A DNA stretch of 64,000 nucleotides from Humibacter ginsenosidimutans (GCF_007859675.1 NZ_CP042305.1:62001-126000); one strand, 5' to 3'; positions 37,746 to 46,737 are shown, counted from the first letter of the stretch. Notes: generated from the sequence alone by a model not told the origin. Program-made: numbers and translations.

Positions 37746-39278
37746 GTGAGCGCGACCGATGAGCTGGTCGTCGAGGCGGCACGGCCGGAGCCGGTCGTCA
37801 CGACGGTCCACGGTGCCGTGCGGGGCGAACGCAGGGGCGAGACCTTCGCGTTCAAGGGCATCCCCTATGCCGCACCGCCCGTCGGGCCTCTGCGTTTTCG
37901 GGCGCCCGTAGAACCCGAGTCCTGGCACGGTGTGCGGGACGCCACGGAGTTCGGTCCGATCGCCCCGCAACCCATTCAGAGCTATCTCGGGTCGCATCCT
38001 CGGCCGATGAGCGAGGACTGCCTCTCGGTCAACGTCTTCACGCCGGAGCTCGGGGGTGCCGGCCTGCCGGTGATGGTGTGGGTCCATGGCGGCGCCTATC
38101 ACCTCGGCTCGTCGGCCGATCCCATGTACGACGGATCCCGGCTGGCGGAACGCGGCGTGGTGGTCGTGACCTTCAACCATCGCATCGGACCGCTCGGCTA
38201 CATCGACCTCTCCTCGTTCTCCCGCGGCGACGAGGTGTTCGAGAGCAACGTGGGTCAGCGCGACCAGCTCGCGGTGCTCGCCTGGGTGAGGGACAACATC
38301 CGGGGCTTCGGCGGCGACGCCGACCGGGTGACGTTGTTCGGCGAGTCGTCCGGCGCCGGCGCCGTGACCACCATGCTCGCGACCCCGAGCGCCGGAGGCC
38401 TGCTGCACGCGGCGATCGCGCAGAGCTCCCCGGTCGGCAGTGTGTACACGCAGCAGACCGCTCGCAGAGCAGCCGAGCGGTTCCTGCAGCGGCTGGATGT
38501 CGCGCCGGACCAGGTGCATCGGCTGCGGCGGCTGCCCGTCGGCGCGCTCGTCGAGGCGTGCACCCAGCTCATCGCCGAGACGAGCACGATCGAGCCCGGC
38601 ACGATTCCCGTCGCCCCGGTCGTCGACGGCGATCTGGTGCCCGAGTACCCGCTCACCGCCATCGCGCGCGGGGATGCGCTGCGAATCCCGCTCGTCATCG
38701 GATCGAACCGCGACGAGGCGATGCTCTTCAGGCTGTTGCGCTCGCCGATCGTGCCCAACTCGTCGACGGCGGTGCAGCTGATGGTGGAGCGGCTCGGCAC
38801 GCCGGAGGCGCTCGCCGTGCCGTCCGGATACCGCGGCTACCCGCGGTTGCGCTCCGCGCTGCGGCTCTCCACGGATGCCGCCTTCCGCATGCCGTCGGTG
38901 TGGGCGGCGTCAGGGCACAGCCGCTTCGCCCCGACCTGGCTCTACGAGTTCGACTTCGCGCCGCCGCTGCTGCGAGCGACGGGCATCGGGGCGGTGCACG
39001 GCGCCGAGCTGCCGCACGTGTTCGGCACGCCGGTTCCGCGCCTGCTCTCCCTCGGCGCTGAGTCATCGGGACGCCGGCTGACGGAGCGCGTCCAGTCGCG
39101 ATGGACGACCTTCGCGAGCATCGGCGATCCGAACCCCGCAGGGCTCGACCCGTACTGGCCCCGCTACGACCCGGAGCGACGTCTGACCTATGTGTTCGGC
39201 GCGCGCGACCGTGTCGTCGCCGACCCGCACGGTGACGTGCGGCGTGCGTGGGGCGAGAGCATCATCGCCTTCCGGTGA
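37746..39278 (+). CDS. type B carboxylesterase
   Basis: A 510-residue carboxylesterase/para-nitrobenzyl esterase. GIPYAAPPVGPLRFR, EDCLSVNVFTP, the oxyanion hole in WVHGGAYHLG, the nucleophile in FGESSGAGAV, a triad acid in GSNRDEAMLF and the late histidine in VHGAELPHVFG are all present. No signal peptide. It hydrolyses carboxylic esters; physiological substrate unknown. Confidence 0.92.
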   Translation: MSATDELVVEAARPEPVVTTVHGAVRGERRGETFAFKGIPYAAPPVGPLRFRAPVEPESWHGVRDATEFGPIAPQPIQSYLGSHPRPMSEDCLSVNVFTPELGGAGLPVMVWVHGGAYHLGSSADPMYDGSRLAERGVVVVTFNHRIGPLGYIDLSSFSRGDEVFESNVGQRDQLAVLAWVRDNIRGFGGDADRVTLFGESSGAGAVTTMLATPSAGGLLHAAIAQSSPVGSVYTQQTARRAAERFLQRLDVAPDQVHRLRRLPVGALVEACTQLIAETSTIEPGTIPVAPVVDGDLVPEYPLTAIARGDALRIPLVIGSNRDEAMLFRLLRSPIVPNSSTAVQLMVERLGTPEALAVPSGYRGYPRLRSALRLSTDAAFRMPSVWAASGHSRFAPTWLYEFDFAPPLLRATGIGAVHGAELPHVFGTPVPRLLSLGAESSGRRLTERVQSRWTTFASIGDPNPAGLDPYWPRYDPERRLTYVFGARDRVVADPHGDVRRAWGESIIAFR

Positions 39279-39292
39279 CCGGGCGGCCATCT

Positions 39293-39310
39293 CCGCGCGC
39301 CTGCGCGCGG
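39293..39310 (+). terminator. GC hairpin after the carboxylesterase gene
   Basis: CCGCGCGC pairs with GCGCGCGG over a tight turn; no T run. A weak terminator candidate. Confidence 0.35.
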
Positions 39311-39456
39311 CCCGACCCCATTTGCGAGCCGTCTGCGTGCTGCGCGGCACGCGAGACCGCACGGCTCCGCCCCCGAACAGGGCAGGTAGTGTCGAACGGG
39401 TACGCGAACGACGTGTGGTCGAACGTGCTTCTGTTCGACGCGAGAGGAGACGGCCT

Positions 39457-40170
39457 GTGACGCCGACGAGGAAGACGAGTCCGCGAACCGAGCCGCAAGA
39501 CGCTCCGGTCGATGAGGAGTTCGCGGTGGCATCCGAGGAGGAGCCGGCCGGCTCGGCCGACGCGAGCGGCGGGCAGGGCGATGCGGGGCATCCTCAGCAC
39601 GACGGTGCAGGGGAGCAGGCGGTGGAGCAGGGGCCTCTGACGGCGACGCAGCTCCTGAACGACCCGCTGCTGGGCACGCACGACGAGATCATCGCCGACC
39701 TCGGCCTCAAACTTCGCTGGGCCGCCATCGGCTATGCATCGCTCGGCATCATCGCCTCATGGCTGGTCGCCGCCCAGGTGGGCATGGCCACCAAGAACGC
39801 CGCCGTCTTCGGCTGGGCCGTCGCCGCGACGGTGCTCGTGCTGGCCGGGGCGGTCTGGTATTTCGCGGATGTCTCGACCCGCTTCGCCTCCGTCGCCTCG
39901 TATCGCAAGGGCAAGACCCCCCAGGCCATCGCTCGTCTCGACCGCGGGGCCATCGTGGGACTCTACGGCGCGATCGGTGCATGGATCGGCGTCGCGCTCG
40001 GCGTTCTGGTGCTCGTCAGCGGGACGGTCACGGCCGTGCTGACGCTGGCGTTCAGCGCGAGCGGCTGGGTGTGGTTCTTCGGCGCGGTGCCTGTCGTGCT
40101 GCTCTATCTCTACACGTTCGCGCTGCTTCACTACCGGCTCGTGGAGAAGGCTCGCGACGCCGTCGCCTGA
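39457..40170 (+). CDS. hypothetical membrane protein
   Basis: A 237-residue protein with an acidic, disordered-looking N-terminal 65 residues (EEEPAGSADASGGQGD) followed by four to five hydrophobic segments between about residues 85 and 220. No family was recognised. GAGAGGAG before the GTG supports the start; TAGTGT near 39387 may be the -10. It precedes rpsO, which has its own promoter. Confidence 0.75.
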   Translation: MTPTRKTSPRTEPQDAPVDEEFAVASEEEPAGSADASGGQGDAGHPQHDGAGEQAVEQGPLTATQLLNDPLLGTHDEIIADLGLKLRWAAIGYASLGIIASWLVAAQVGMATKNAAVFGWAVAATVLVLAGAVWYFADVSTRFASVASYRKGKTPQAIARLDRGAIVGLYGAIGAWIGVALGVLVLVSGTVTAVLTLAFSASGWVWFFGAVPVVLLYLYTFALLHYRLVEKARDAVA

Positions 40171-40206
40171 CCCTTGCCCATGGTTCGGGGCCCTCGTCCG
40201 GCCTGC

Positions 40207-40212
40207 TAGACT
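40207..40212 (+). promoter_or_regulatory. -10 element for rpsO
   Basis: TAGACT about 90 bases before rpsO. The resulting leader contains a GCCGCGG/CCGCGGC stem that might serve S15 autoregulation. Confidence 0.4.
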
Positions 40213-40302
40213 CTTCAGGTTGCCGTCAGAACGGCCGCGGAAAAAGAGCGCCCGGGCATGAGGCCCGCGGCACCGCGCAGCGAGAGAAAGGGGATCGAAT
40301 CT

Positions 40303-40572
40303 ATGGCACTCGATGCAGATGTCAAGAAGGCGATCATCGAAGAGTACGCAACCCACCCCGGTGACACCGGATCCCCCGAGGTTCAGGTCGCGATCCTGAC
40401 CAAGCGGATCAAGGACCTCACCGAGCACCTCAAGGAGCACAAGCACGACCACCACTCGCGTCGTGGTCTGCTGCTGCTCGTGGGTCAGCGCCGCCGCCTG
40501 CTGGGTTACCTGCAGGAGATCGACATCAACCGCTATCGCTCGCTCATCGAGCGTCTCGGCCTGCGCCGATAG
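40303..40572 (+). CDS. rpsO: 30S ribosomal protein S15
   Basis: An 89-residue S15, beginning [20 protein letters not shown] and with the canonical [17 protein letters not shown] and [19 protein letters not shown]. It binds 16S rRNA early in small-subunit assembly. AAAGGGG precedes the ATG at a normal distance. Unusually it is about 15.7 kb from pnp, its common neighbour in bacteria. Confidence 0.97.
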   Translation: MALDADVKKAIIEEYATHPGDTGSPEVQVAILTKRIKDLTEHLKEHKHDHHSRRGLLLLVGQRRRLLGYLQEIDINRYRSLIERLGLRR

Positions 40573-40626
40573 AAGCGGAGTCGAGAAGGCAGCTTCTTCG
40601 CTGACAACGCGAACTTCTTGCCTCGG

Positions 40627-40657
40627 ACGGCCCGTCATCTTCACGGTGGCGGGCCGT
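40627..40657 (+). terminator. terminator after rpsO
   Basis: ACGGCCCG pairs with CGGGCCGT across 15 bases, followed by TCAGGCATTTC. Confidence 0.5.
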
Positions 40658-40830
40658 TCAGGCATTTCCCCACCTTCGCCGTGGTCGTGCCGCAGACAGC
40701 GCCCGGCAGACTCCCTCGTCAGCGGCCGAGCGCGGGAGTACAGTGAGCCGCCGCACCGGCTCCCGTGTCGTCGCCCGGCTCGAGGAAAGCCGGCGGCACG
40801 GGACAGCCGAGCGACTCTGCCCGTGTCGAG

Positions 40831-41553
40831 TCAGCGGCGCGGCGCGTCGGCGGCCGTGAGTTCGGCCGCGATCTGCTTGGTGCCGCGGTTCCACGGCGTG
40901 CCGTGGCCGGGGAGCACCCAGGTGGCATCGATCGAGGCGAGCTTGGCGTGGGAGGCTCGGGCGGCATCCACATCGTCGGTGAACGGTGCGGGTCCCGGAC
41001 CTCGGCGTCCGGTCAGCACGTGCCTGGTGGTGAGGGCGTCGCCGACGAAGACGGCGTCGACCGACGGCACGACGATGGCGACGCTGCCTGCGGAGTGTCC
41101 GGGGAGGGAGACGATGCGCGGGTTGCCCGGCAGGTCGAGCACGTCGCCGTCGTGCACGGGCACGACCTCTGTGAGGTACTTCGTGCGCATGCCGCCCTTG
41201 CGGAGCGCGTACCACATGAATCGAGCGGTGGCTCCGATGCGCATGGTGCCCCACTCGGGATGGCTCGCGACCTCGCCGCGGGCGCGTGCGGCATCCGCTT
41301 CGTGCACGTAGACGGGGATGCCGCGCTCGGAGCGCAGTCGTTCCGCGTAGCCGATGTGGTCGGTGTCGCCGTGCGTGAGCACCACACCGCGGATGTCCGC
41401 CGCGTCTCTTCCCATCGCCTTCAGTTCGCGCAGCAGATCGGCGTATTGCCCTGCGATGCCGGCGTCGATGAGCGTGAGCCCGCCGTCGCCCTCGACGAGG
41501 TAGGCGGCGATGATGTCGTTTCCGACGCGGTGCAGACCCGGTGCGAGTTGCAT
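40831..41553 (-). CDS. metallo-beta-lactamase fold hydrolase
   Basis: A 240-residue MBL-fold protein (starting MQLAPGLHRV) with the metal motif THGDTDHIGY, a later LPGHSAGSVAI and the terminal VLPGHGTPW. This is the glyoxalase II/quorum-quenching-like branch of small soluble hydrolases. GAAAGG is eight bases from the ATG at 41553; the ATG six bases earlier is too close to it. Its promoter (TTGACA-N18-TATCGT) lies inside the twin operators of the divergent TetR gene, so it is almost certainly repressed by that regulator. Confidence 0.9.
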   Translation of the reverse strand: MQLAPGLHRVGNDIIAAYLVEGDGGLTLIDAGIAGQYADLLRELKAMGRDAADIRGVVLTHGDTDHIGYAERLRSERGIPVYVHEADAARARGEVASHPEWGTMRIGATARFMWYALRKGGMRTKYLTEVVPVHDGDVLDLPGNPRIVSLPGHSAGSVAIVVPSVDAVFVGDALTTRHVLTGRRGPGPAPFTDDVDAARASHAKLASIDATWVLPGHGTPWNRGTKQIAAELTAADAPRR

Positions 41554-41585
41554 GGCCATGTCCTTTCGGGGGCGGTAAGGTTGTG

Positions 41586-41628
41586 ATGGCTACGATAGTT
41601 AGCCATGATGGCTACTGTCAATAGCCAT
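41586..41628. promoter_or_regulatory. two tandem TetR operators, ATGGCTA-N7-TAGCCAT
   Basis: Two perfect 21-base dyads at 41586-41606 and 41608-41628, with centres 22 bases (two helical turns) apart. They cover both divergent promoters. Confidence 0.8.
41592..41621 (-). promoter_or_regulatory. promoter for the MBL gene
   Basis: Minus-strand TTGACA (41616-41621) and TATCGT (41592-41597) with an 18-base spacer; each element falls inside one of the two operators. Confidence 0.7.
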
Positions 41629-41667
41629 TGAGTGAATGCGCACGACGACGAAGAACACGGGGGAAGC

Positions 41668-42234
41668 ATGCCTGCACCGAATCGCACGACGAACGACGAG
41701 ATCGTCGCGGCAGCGCGCCACCTGGTCGAGGACGGAGGCCAGGATGCCCTGACCATGCAGGCCGTCGCCGCTGCGGTCGGCGTGCGCGCGCCTTCGCTCT
41801 ACAAGCGGGTGCAGAGCCGGGAGCAGCTGCTCGGTCTCGTGGTGTCGGAGGCCGCGACCGACGTCGCCGTGCTGCTGGAGGGCGTCGAGAAGGAGGGCGA
41901 GGAGGAGCCACGAGCGCAACTGGTCGCCCAAGCCTGCGCGCTCCGCGGGTTCGCGCATCGGCATCCTCACCTCTTCGGCCTGCTGTTCGGCCCGCTGCCC
42001 GATGCGGCTCGCCCGCCGCGCGAGCTGCTGGCCAGGGCGAGCGCTCCCGTTGTGCGCGCCGCGGAGAAGCTCGCGGGAGCGGAGCACGCGCTCGAGGCCG
42101 CCCGCACCGTGACGGCATGGGCGTTCGGCTTTCTCACCATGGAGCTCGCAGGGGCGTTCCAGCTCGGTGGCGAGCCCGACGCGGCGTTCGCCTTCGGGGC
42201 CGCCGCCGTTGCCGGTGCCGTCGCCCGATCCTGA
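41668..42234 (+). CDS. TetR-family regulator
   Basis: A 188-residue TetR protein. The helix-turn-helix is LTMQAVAAAVGVRAPSLYKRV near residues 30-50 and the rest is a helical ligand domain with the TetR_C-type pattern (ALRGFAHRHPHLFGLLFG). The ATG at 41668 has a GGGGGAAG site close by; a GTG at 41632 is in frame and would add 12 residues. It controls itself and the divergent MBL hydrolase through the tandem operators. Confidence 0.88.
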   Translation: MPAPNRTTNDEIVAAARHLVEDGGQDALTMQAVAAAVGVRAPSLYKRVQSREQLLGLVVSEAATDVAVLLEGVEKEGEEEPRAQLVAQACALRGFAHRHPHLFGLLFGPLPDAARPPRELLARASAPVVRAAEKLAGAEHALEAARTVTAWAFGFLTMELAGAFQLGGEPDAAFAFGAAAVAGAVARS

Positions 42235-42278
42235 CGCTGCTCGCAGCGCGGCACTGGTCCGCGACGGGGCCGCCGTCG

Positions 42279-42284
42279 TAGTCT
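42279..42284 (+). promoter_or_regulatory. -10 element for the bkd operon
   Basis: TAGTCT about 85 bases before bkdA. Confidence 0.35.
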
Positions 42285-42369
42285 GGCTGAGACGCGTGGC
42301 AACGGTGCCGCGCGGGCCGGCCAGCCACAAGCATCCGCCGGTCACGAACGATGAAGGCTGCGTACAACG

Positions 42370-43518
42370 ATGCTCACCATCCGTCCTGATACAGGCACGT
42401 CCACCCGAGAAGACCAGCTCGCGAGGCTGATCGCTCCTGACGGGCAGCGTCTCAACGATCCCGATCTGGATCCGTGGGTCGCCGATGTCTTCGAGCCCCA
42501 ACTGCTCGGCCTGTACGAGGACATGGTGGTCGCCCGCCGCATCGACACCGAGGCCACCGCGCTGCAACGCCAGGGCCAACTCGTGCTGTGGCCGCCCCTG
42601 ATCGGCCAGGAGGCAGCTCAGATCGGATCGGCCCGTGCCCTCCGGCCGGACGACTTCGTGTTCTCCAGCTACCGCGAGAACGCCGTCGCCTACGTGCGCG
42701 GAGTGTCGATGACCGACATGGTGCGCGTGTGGCGCGGCTCGCAGTTCTCGGGCTGGAACCCGTTCGACGTCGGCATGGCCACCCCGACGGTCATCATCGG
42801 GGCGCAGACGTTGCACGCGGTGGGATACGCCATGGGCGTTCAGCGCGACGGCGCGGATGCCGCGTCCATCGCCTACTTCGGCGACGGCGCGACCAGCGAG
42901 GGCGACACGAACGAGGCGCTGGTGTTCGCTGCGGCATACGGCGCTCCCGTCGTGTTCTTCTGCCAGAACAACCAGTACGCCATCTCGGAGCCGGTCGGGC
43001 TGCAGGCGCGGCGTCCGATCGCGGACAGGTCGCCGGGCTTCGGCATCCCGAGCCTGCGCGTCGACGGCAACGACGTGCTCGCGGTGCTCGCGGCGACGCG
43101 CATGGCCCTCGACCACGCACGCACGGGGACGGGGCCGATGTTCATCGAGGCCGTCACCTACCGCCTGGGCCCGCACACCACCTCCGACGATCCGACCCGT
43201 TACCGGGACTCCGACGAGCTCGCGCAGTGGCGTGCGCTCGACCCCGTCGAGCGCACGAGGGCCATGCTCGAGTCCTCCGGCTACCTCACGGAGGAGCGCG
43301 CGGCGGGCGTCGCGGCGAGGGCCGATGCCGTGGCCAGGGAGTTGCGCGAGGGATGCCTCGCCCTGCGCCCTCGAGACCCGCTCACCATCTTCGACGACGT
43401 CTACGCCGACGTGCCCGAGTCTCTGCGGCGGGAGCGTGACGCGTACGCCGCCTACCTCGCGTCGTTCGACGGCGCCGACGGCATCGGGGTCGGCGAGGGA
43501 ACGGGGGCGGCACGATGA
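42370..43518 (+). CDS. bkdA: branched-chain 2-oxoacid dehydrogenase E1 alpha
   Basis: A 382-residue E1 alpha subunit, the thiamine-diphosphate decarboxylase half of the complex. The TPP motif runs from YFGDGATSEGDTNEALVFAA to FFCQNNQYAIS; PLIGQEAAQIGSARAL and the phosphorylation-loop region SDDPTRYRDSDEL match BkdA/PdhA. It acts with E1 beta on branched-chain 2-oxo acids to load isovaleryl-type groups onto E2. Overlaps bkdB. Confidence 0.92.
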   Translation: MLTIRPDTGTSTREDQLARLIAPDGQRLNDPDLDPWVADVFEPQLLGLYEDMVVARRIDTEATALQRQGQLVLWPPLIGQEAAQIGSARALRPDDFVFSSYRENAVAYVRGVSMTDMVRVWRGSQFSGWNPFDVGMATPTVIIGAQTLHAVGYAMGVQRDGADAASIAYFGDGATSEGDTNEALVFAAAYGAPVVFFCQNNQYAISEPVGLQARRPIADRSPGFGIPSLRVDGNDVLAVLAATRMALDHARTGTGPMFIEAVTYRLGPHTTSDDPTRYRDSDELAQWRALDPVERTRAMLESSGYLTEERAAGVAARADAVARELREGCLALRPRDPLTIFDDVYADVPESLRRERDAYAAYLASFDGADGIGVGEGTGAAR

Positions 43519-44498
43519 CGGAGCTCACGCTCGCGAAAGCCATCACGACCGGACTGGCGGATGCCCTGGCAGCCGACGACAAGGTCATGCTGCTCGGCGA
43601 GGACATCGGCAAGCTGGGCGGGGTCTTCCGCGTCACCGACGGGCTGCAGGCGCAGTTCGGCCCGGAACGCGTGCTGGACACACCGCTCGCAGAGGCCGCC
43701 ATCATCGGTACCGCCGTGGGGCTGGCCTATCGCGGCTACCGTCCCGTGTGCGAGCTGCAGTTCGACGGCTTCGTCTTTCCGGGCTTCGACCAGGTCGTCG
43801 CCCAGGTGGCGAAGATGAGGTACCGCACGATGGGTGCCGTGCCGATGCCGATCACGATCCGGGTGCCGTTCGGCGGCGGGATCGGGTCGGTGGAACACCA
43901 CTCGGAGTCGCCGGAGGCGTACTTCGCGCACACGCCGGGCCTTCGGGTCGTGGCGTGCTCGAACCCGCAAGACGCCTACTCGATGATCAGACAGGCGATC
44001 GAGTGCGACGACCCGGTGGTGTTCTTCGAGCCGAAGCGCAGGTACTGGTCGAAGGGTGACGTCTTGCCCGATGCGGCAGACGAGCTCTCCCTGGAGCGGG
44101 CGCGTGTCGTGACGGCAGGCACCGACGTGACGCTCGTGACCTACGGTCCGCTGGTGCAGACGGCGATGGATGCCGCGCTCGCCGCGGAAGACGAGGGCGT
44201 CTCGGTCGAGGTCGTCGACCTGCGCTCCCTCGCGCCGCTCGACGAGGAGGCGATCACGGCATCCGTCAGCAAGACCGGACGCCTGGTCATCGCCCACGAG
44301 GCACAGCGATTCGGCGGACTCGGCGCGGAGATCGCAGCGATGGTCACCGAGCGCTGCTTCGACACGCTGCTCGCGCCGCCACTGCGCGTGACGGGCCACG
44401 ACATCCCGTACCCGCCCTCGGAGCTGGAAGATCACTACCTCCCCGACCTCGATCGCTTGCTCGACGCGGTCGACCGCGTGATGGGGGTGCGGGTGTGA
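43515..44498 (+). CDS. bkdB: branched-chain 2-oxoacid dehydrogenase E1 beta
   Basis: A 327-residue transketolase-like subunit: LLGEDIGKLGGVFRVTDGLQ, ETPLAEAAIIGTAVGLAYRG-like TPLAEAAIIGTAVGLA, SVEHHSESPEAYFAHTPGLR, then VVDLRSLAPLDEEAI and HEAQRFGGLGAEIAAM in the C-terminal domain. It pairs with BkdA. Both ends overlap neighbouring genes by four bases. Confidence 0.93.
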   Translation: MTELTLAKAITTGLADALAADDKVMLLGEDIGKLGGVFRVTDGLQAQFGPERVLDTPLAEAAIIGTAVGLAYRGYRPVCELQFDGFVFPGFDQVVAQVAKMRYRTMGAVPMPITIRVPFGGGIGSVEHHSESPEAYFAHTPGLRVVACSNPQDAYSMIRQAIECDDPVVFFEPKRRYWSKGDVLPDAADELSLERARVVTAGTDVTLVTYGPLVQTAMDAALAAEDEGVSVEVVDLRSLAPLDEEAITASVSKTGRLVIAHEAQRFGGLGAEIAAMVTERCFDTLLAPPLRVTGHDIPYPPSELEDHYLPDLDRLLDAVDRVMGVRV

Positions 44499-45859
44499 GC
44501 GTCGAAGAGTTCGCCCTGCCCGATCTGGGCGAGGGCCTGACGGAGTCCGATCTCGTCGCCTGGCGCGTGACAGTCGGAGACGCGGTGGAGCTGAACCAGA
44601 TCATCGCCGAGGTGGAGACGGCCAAGGCCCTGGTCGAAGTGCCGTCGCCGTATGCGGGTGTCGTGCGCGAGCTGCACGCCGAGCCGGGGGAGACCCTCGA
44701 GGTGGGCGCGCCGCTGATGTCGTTCGAGGTCGACGGTGACGGAGCGGATGACGAGGCACTCGTCGCCGAGGCGGTGGGTGTCGGCGCCGCGCGCGCCGAG
44801 GCGTCGGGTCGTCCCGTCGTCGGCCACGAGAACGGGCGGCCGATCGTCAGGAGCGGGTCGACAGCGACCGTCACGGATGCCGTCGACGTGCCTGTGGCCG
44901 GTGCCGACGTCGCGGACGGCGACGACGTGGCACGTGACGACGGCCCCGACGGCGACGCGGATCGGCACGCGGGGCCGGCGGAAGAGGAGCGCCACGAGGT
45001 GCTCGTCGGCCGCGGTCCGAAGGCACGCTCGGCGAAGCGTCCGCAGCGCAAGCCGCGTACGGGGCGACTCACCGAGCCGGTGGCGTGGGTGCGGCCGCAC
45101 GGGGTCGGCCGAGGCGCATCCGAGCCCGAGCAGGGCGATCGGGGCGACGGAACACGCGATGAAGGAGAGACGCGAGAGCTCGCGACCGGAGTGCGACGCC
45201 GCACGGCGGAGGCGATGGTGCGCAGCGCGGCCGTGCCGCAGGTGACGGAGTTCCTCACCGTCGATGTGACGCGGAGCATCCGTCTGCTGAAGCGGCTCGC
45301 CGAGACGAAGGAGTTCCGCGACCGGCGCCTCACGGTGCTCACTCTCGCCGCGAAGGCGCTGAGCCTCGGGCTCGCTCAGACGCCGGAGGCGAACTCGCGC
45401 TGGGACGACGCCACGGGTGAGATCGTGACGCCCGCCGGTGTGAATCTCGGCATCGCGGTGGCGACCTCGCGTGGCCTGGTGGTGCCGAACATCCGCGATG
45501 CGTCGACGCTGAGGATGCCCGAGCTCGCCGACGCGCTCACCTCGCTCGCCGAGCGCGCCAGGGCCGGCCGCGCGACGCCCGCGGAACTCACCGGTGGCAC
45601 GATCACGATCACGAACGTCGGAGTCTTCGGCGTGGACGCAGGCACCCCGTTGCTCAACCCGGGGGAGACCGCGATCCTCGCGCTCGGGGCCGTGAACCGG
45701 CGCCCGTGGGAGCACAATGGTGCGGTGCGCCTCCGGCAGGTCATGACGTTGAGCCTCACGTTCGACCACCGGGTGATCGACGGCGAGCAGGGCTCGAGGC
45801 TGTTGCGCGACGTCGGCCGCATCCTCGCGGATCCGGCGAGTACTCTCGCCCTCGCCTGA
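44495..45859 (+). CDS. bkdC: branched-chain 2-oxoacid dehydrogenase E2 (lipoyl acyltransferase), subunit-binding domain not visible
   Basis: A 454-residue E2. One lipoyl domain carries the lysine in ETAKALVEVPSPY (about residue 45). A long acidic/Gly-Arg linker follows, and the catalytic domain from GVRRRTAEAMV ends in the active-site FDHRVIDGEQGSRLL. Between them, where E2s normally have the 35-residue peripheral subunit-binding domain (PAVRKLA...GTGPxGRI), only RPQRKPRTGRLTEPVAWVRP and Gly-rich sequence is seen. E1/E3 docking must be altered or provided elsewhere. No E3 gene is in the window. Confidence 0.9.
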   Translation: MSVEEFALPDLGEGLTESDLVAWRVTVGDAVELNQIIAEVETAKALVEVPSPYAGVVRELHAEPGETLEVGAPLMSFEVDGDGADDEALVAEAVGVGAARAEASGRPVVGHENGRPIVRSGSTATVTDAVDVPVAGADVADGDDVARDDGPDGDADRHAGPAEEERHEVLVGRGPKARSAKRPQRKPRTGRLTEPVAWVRPHGVGRGASEPEQGDRGDGTRDEGETRELATGVRRRTAEAMVRSAAVPQVTEFLTVDVTRSIRLLKRLAETKEFRDRRLTVLTLAAKALSLGLAQTPEANSRWDDATGEIVTPAGVNLGIAVATSRGLVVPNIRDASTLRMPELADALTSLAERARAGRATPAELTGGTITITNVGVFGVDAGTPLLNPGETAILALGAVNRRPWEHNGAVRLRQVMTLSLTFDHRVIDGEQGSRLLRDVGRILADPASTLALA

Positions 45860-45881
45860 GCCGAGCGCTCAGCCACAAGAC

Positions 45882-45940
45882 CACGGTCCCCGGGTGAGCC
45901 GGAGCAAGCCGGCGCGCACACATCTCACCCGGGGACCGTG
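45882..45940. terminator. bidirectional terminator between bkdC and the convergent TetR gene
   Basis: A 17-bp perfect inverted repeat (CACGGTCCCCGGGTGAG) with a 25-base loop, extended by CACAA/TTGTG across a small bulge. Confidence 0.6.
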
Positions 45941-45967
45941 CACTTTGTGTTGCCTCTCACCCCGCCG

Positions 45968-46059
45968 TGGGTTGAGGAGCACGCGAAGCGCGCGTCTCGA
46001 AACCCGCCCACGTCCGGGCTTCGAGACGCGGGAGGCCGCGCCGCTCGCTCCTCAATCCA
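45968..46059. repeat. palindromic intergenic repeat (REP-like)
   Basis: Outer arms TGGGTTGAGGAGC and GCTCCTCAATCCA (12 of 13 match) enclose a perfect CGCGTCTCGAA/TTCGAGACGCG stem. The GGTTGAGGAGC and TCTCGAAACCC words are, from memory, a dispersed palindrome of Microbacteriaceae genomes. Confidence 0.55.
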
Positions 46060-46098
46060 CGTGAGCAGCGTCGGCTCGACCCACGGTCGAAGCGTCGG

Positions 46099-46731
46099 TT
46101 ACGGCACCAGGCAGCTCAGCGCCATCTCGCGCAGCAACGCGCCGACGACGGCACGCGGAGGCCGGCTCTGCGTGTGCGCCCTGCTGGAGTGCGGTGTGGA
46201 GTTGATCAGGCCGAACACGGCGTGCGCGCGCACCCGCAGCGAGCGGCGGTCCTCGTCTCGCAGCCGCTCGAGCACGTCGACCCACAGTTCGACGTAGGTG
46301 CGCTGCAGGGTGCGCACGCGGTTCGCGTCGGCTGCGGCGAGGCTGTCGAGGTCGCGATCCTGCGCACGGATGACGTCGGGCTCGGTCAGGGCGAAGTCGA
46401 CGTGGAACGCGATGAGCGACTCGAGAGCTGTGCGCGGCGTCGCGGCATCGGCGACGCAGTCCCTGCCCCCGGCGAGAAGACCTTCGCTCACGTCGATCAG
46501 CAGTGCGGCCAGCACGGCCTGCTTGTTCGCGAAGTGCCGATAGACGGCGGGGCCGCTGACCCCCGCCGCCGCGCCGAGGTCTTCGATCGAGACGCCCGCG
46601 AACCCTCGCTCGGCGAACAGGCGAGCTGCGGCATCCAGGAGCGCCTCTCTGCGGTCGGCCTTGGCCTTGCGCCGGGGCGTCTCCGGCGTCGGGTCCTCGT
46701 CGTCGTCGGCGTGCTGGATGCCGGTGTTCAT
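46099..46731 (-). CDS. TetR-family regulator of the acyl-CoA carboxylase operon
   Basis: A 210-residue TetR protein: RREALLDAAARLFAERGFAG opens the HTH, then SIEDLGAAAGVSGPAVYRHF, typical of the fatty-acid/acyl-CoA-responsive group, and a longer helical C-terminal domain. It is leaderless (TAGTGT-N6-ATG) and divergent from accD1. Two TTCGGTTA-N8-TAACC dyads lie in the gap, so it represses itself and the acc operon, probably released by an acyl-CoA. A regulator beside an accD1-accA1 cluster is also seen in Mycobacterium. Confidence 0.9.
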   Translation of the reverse strand: MNTGIQHADDDEDPTPETPRRKAKADRREALLDAAARLFAERGFAGVSIEDLGAAAGVSGPAVYRHFANKQAVLAALLIDVSEGLLAGGRDCVADAATPRTALESLIAFHVDFALTEPDVIRAQDRDLDSLAAADANRVRTLQRTYVELWVDVLERLRDEDRRSLRVRAHAVFGLINSTPHSSRAHTQSRPPRAVVGALLREMALSCLVP

Positions 46732-46737
46732 ACCGAC

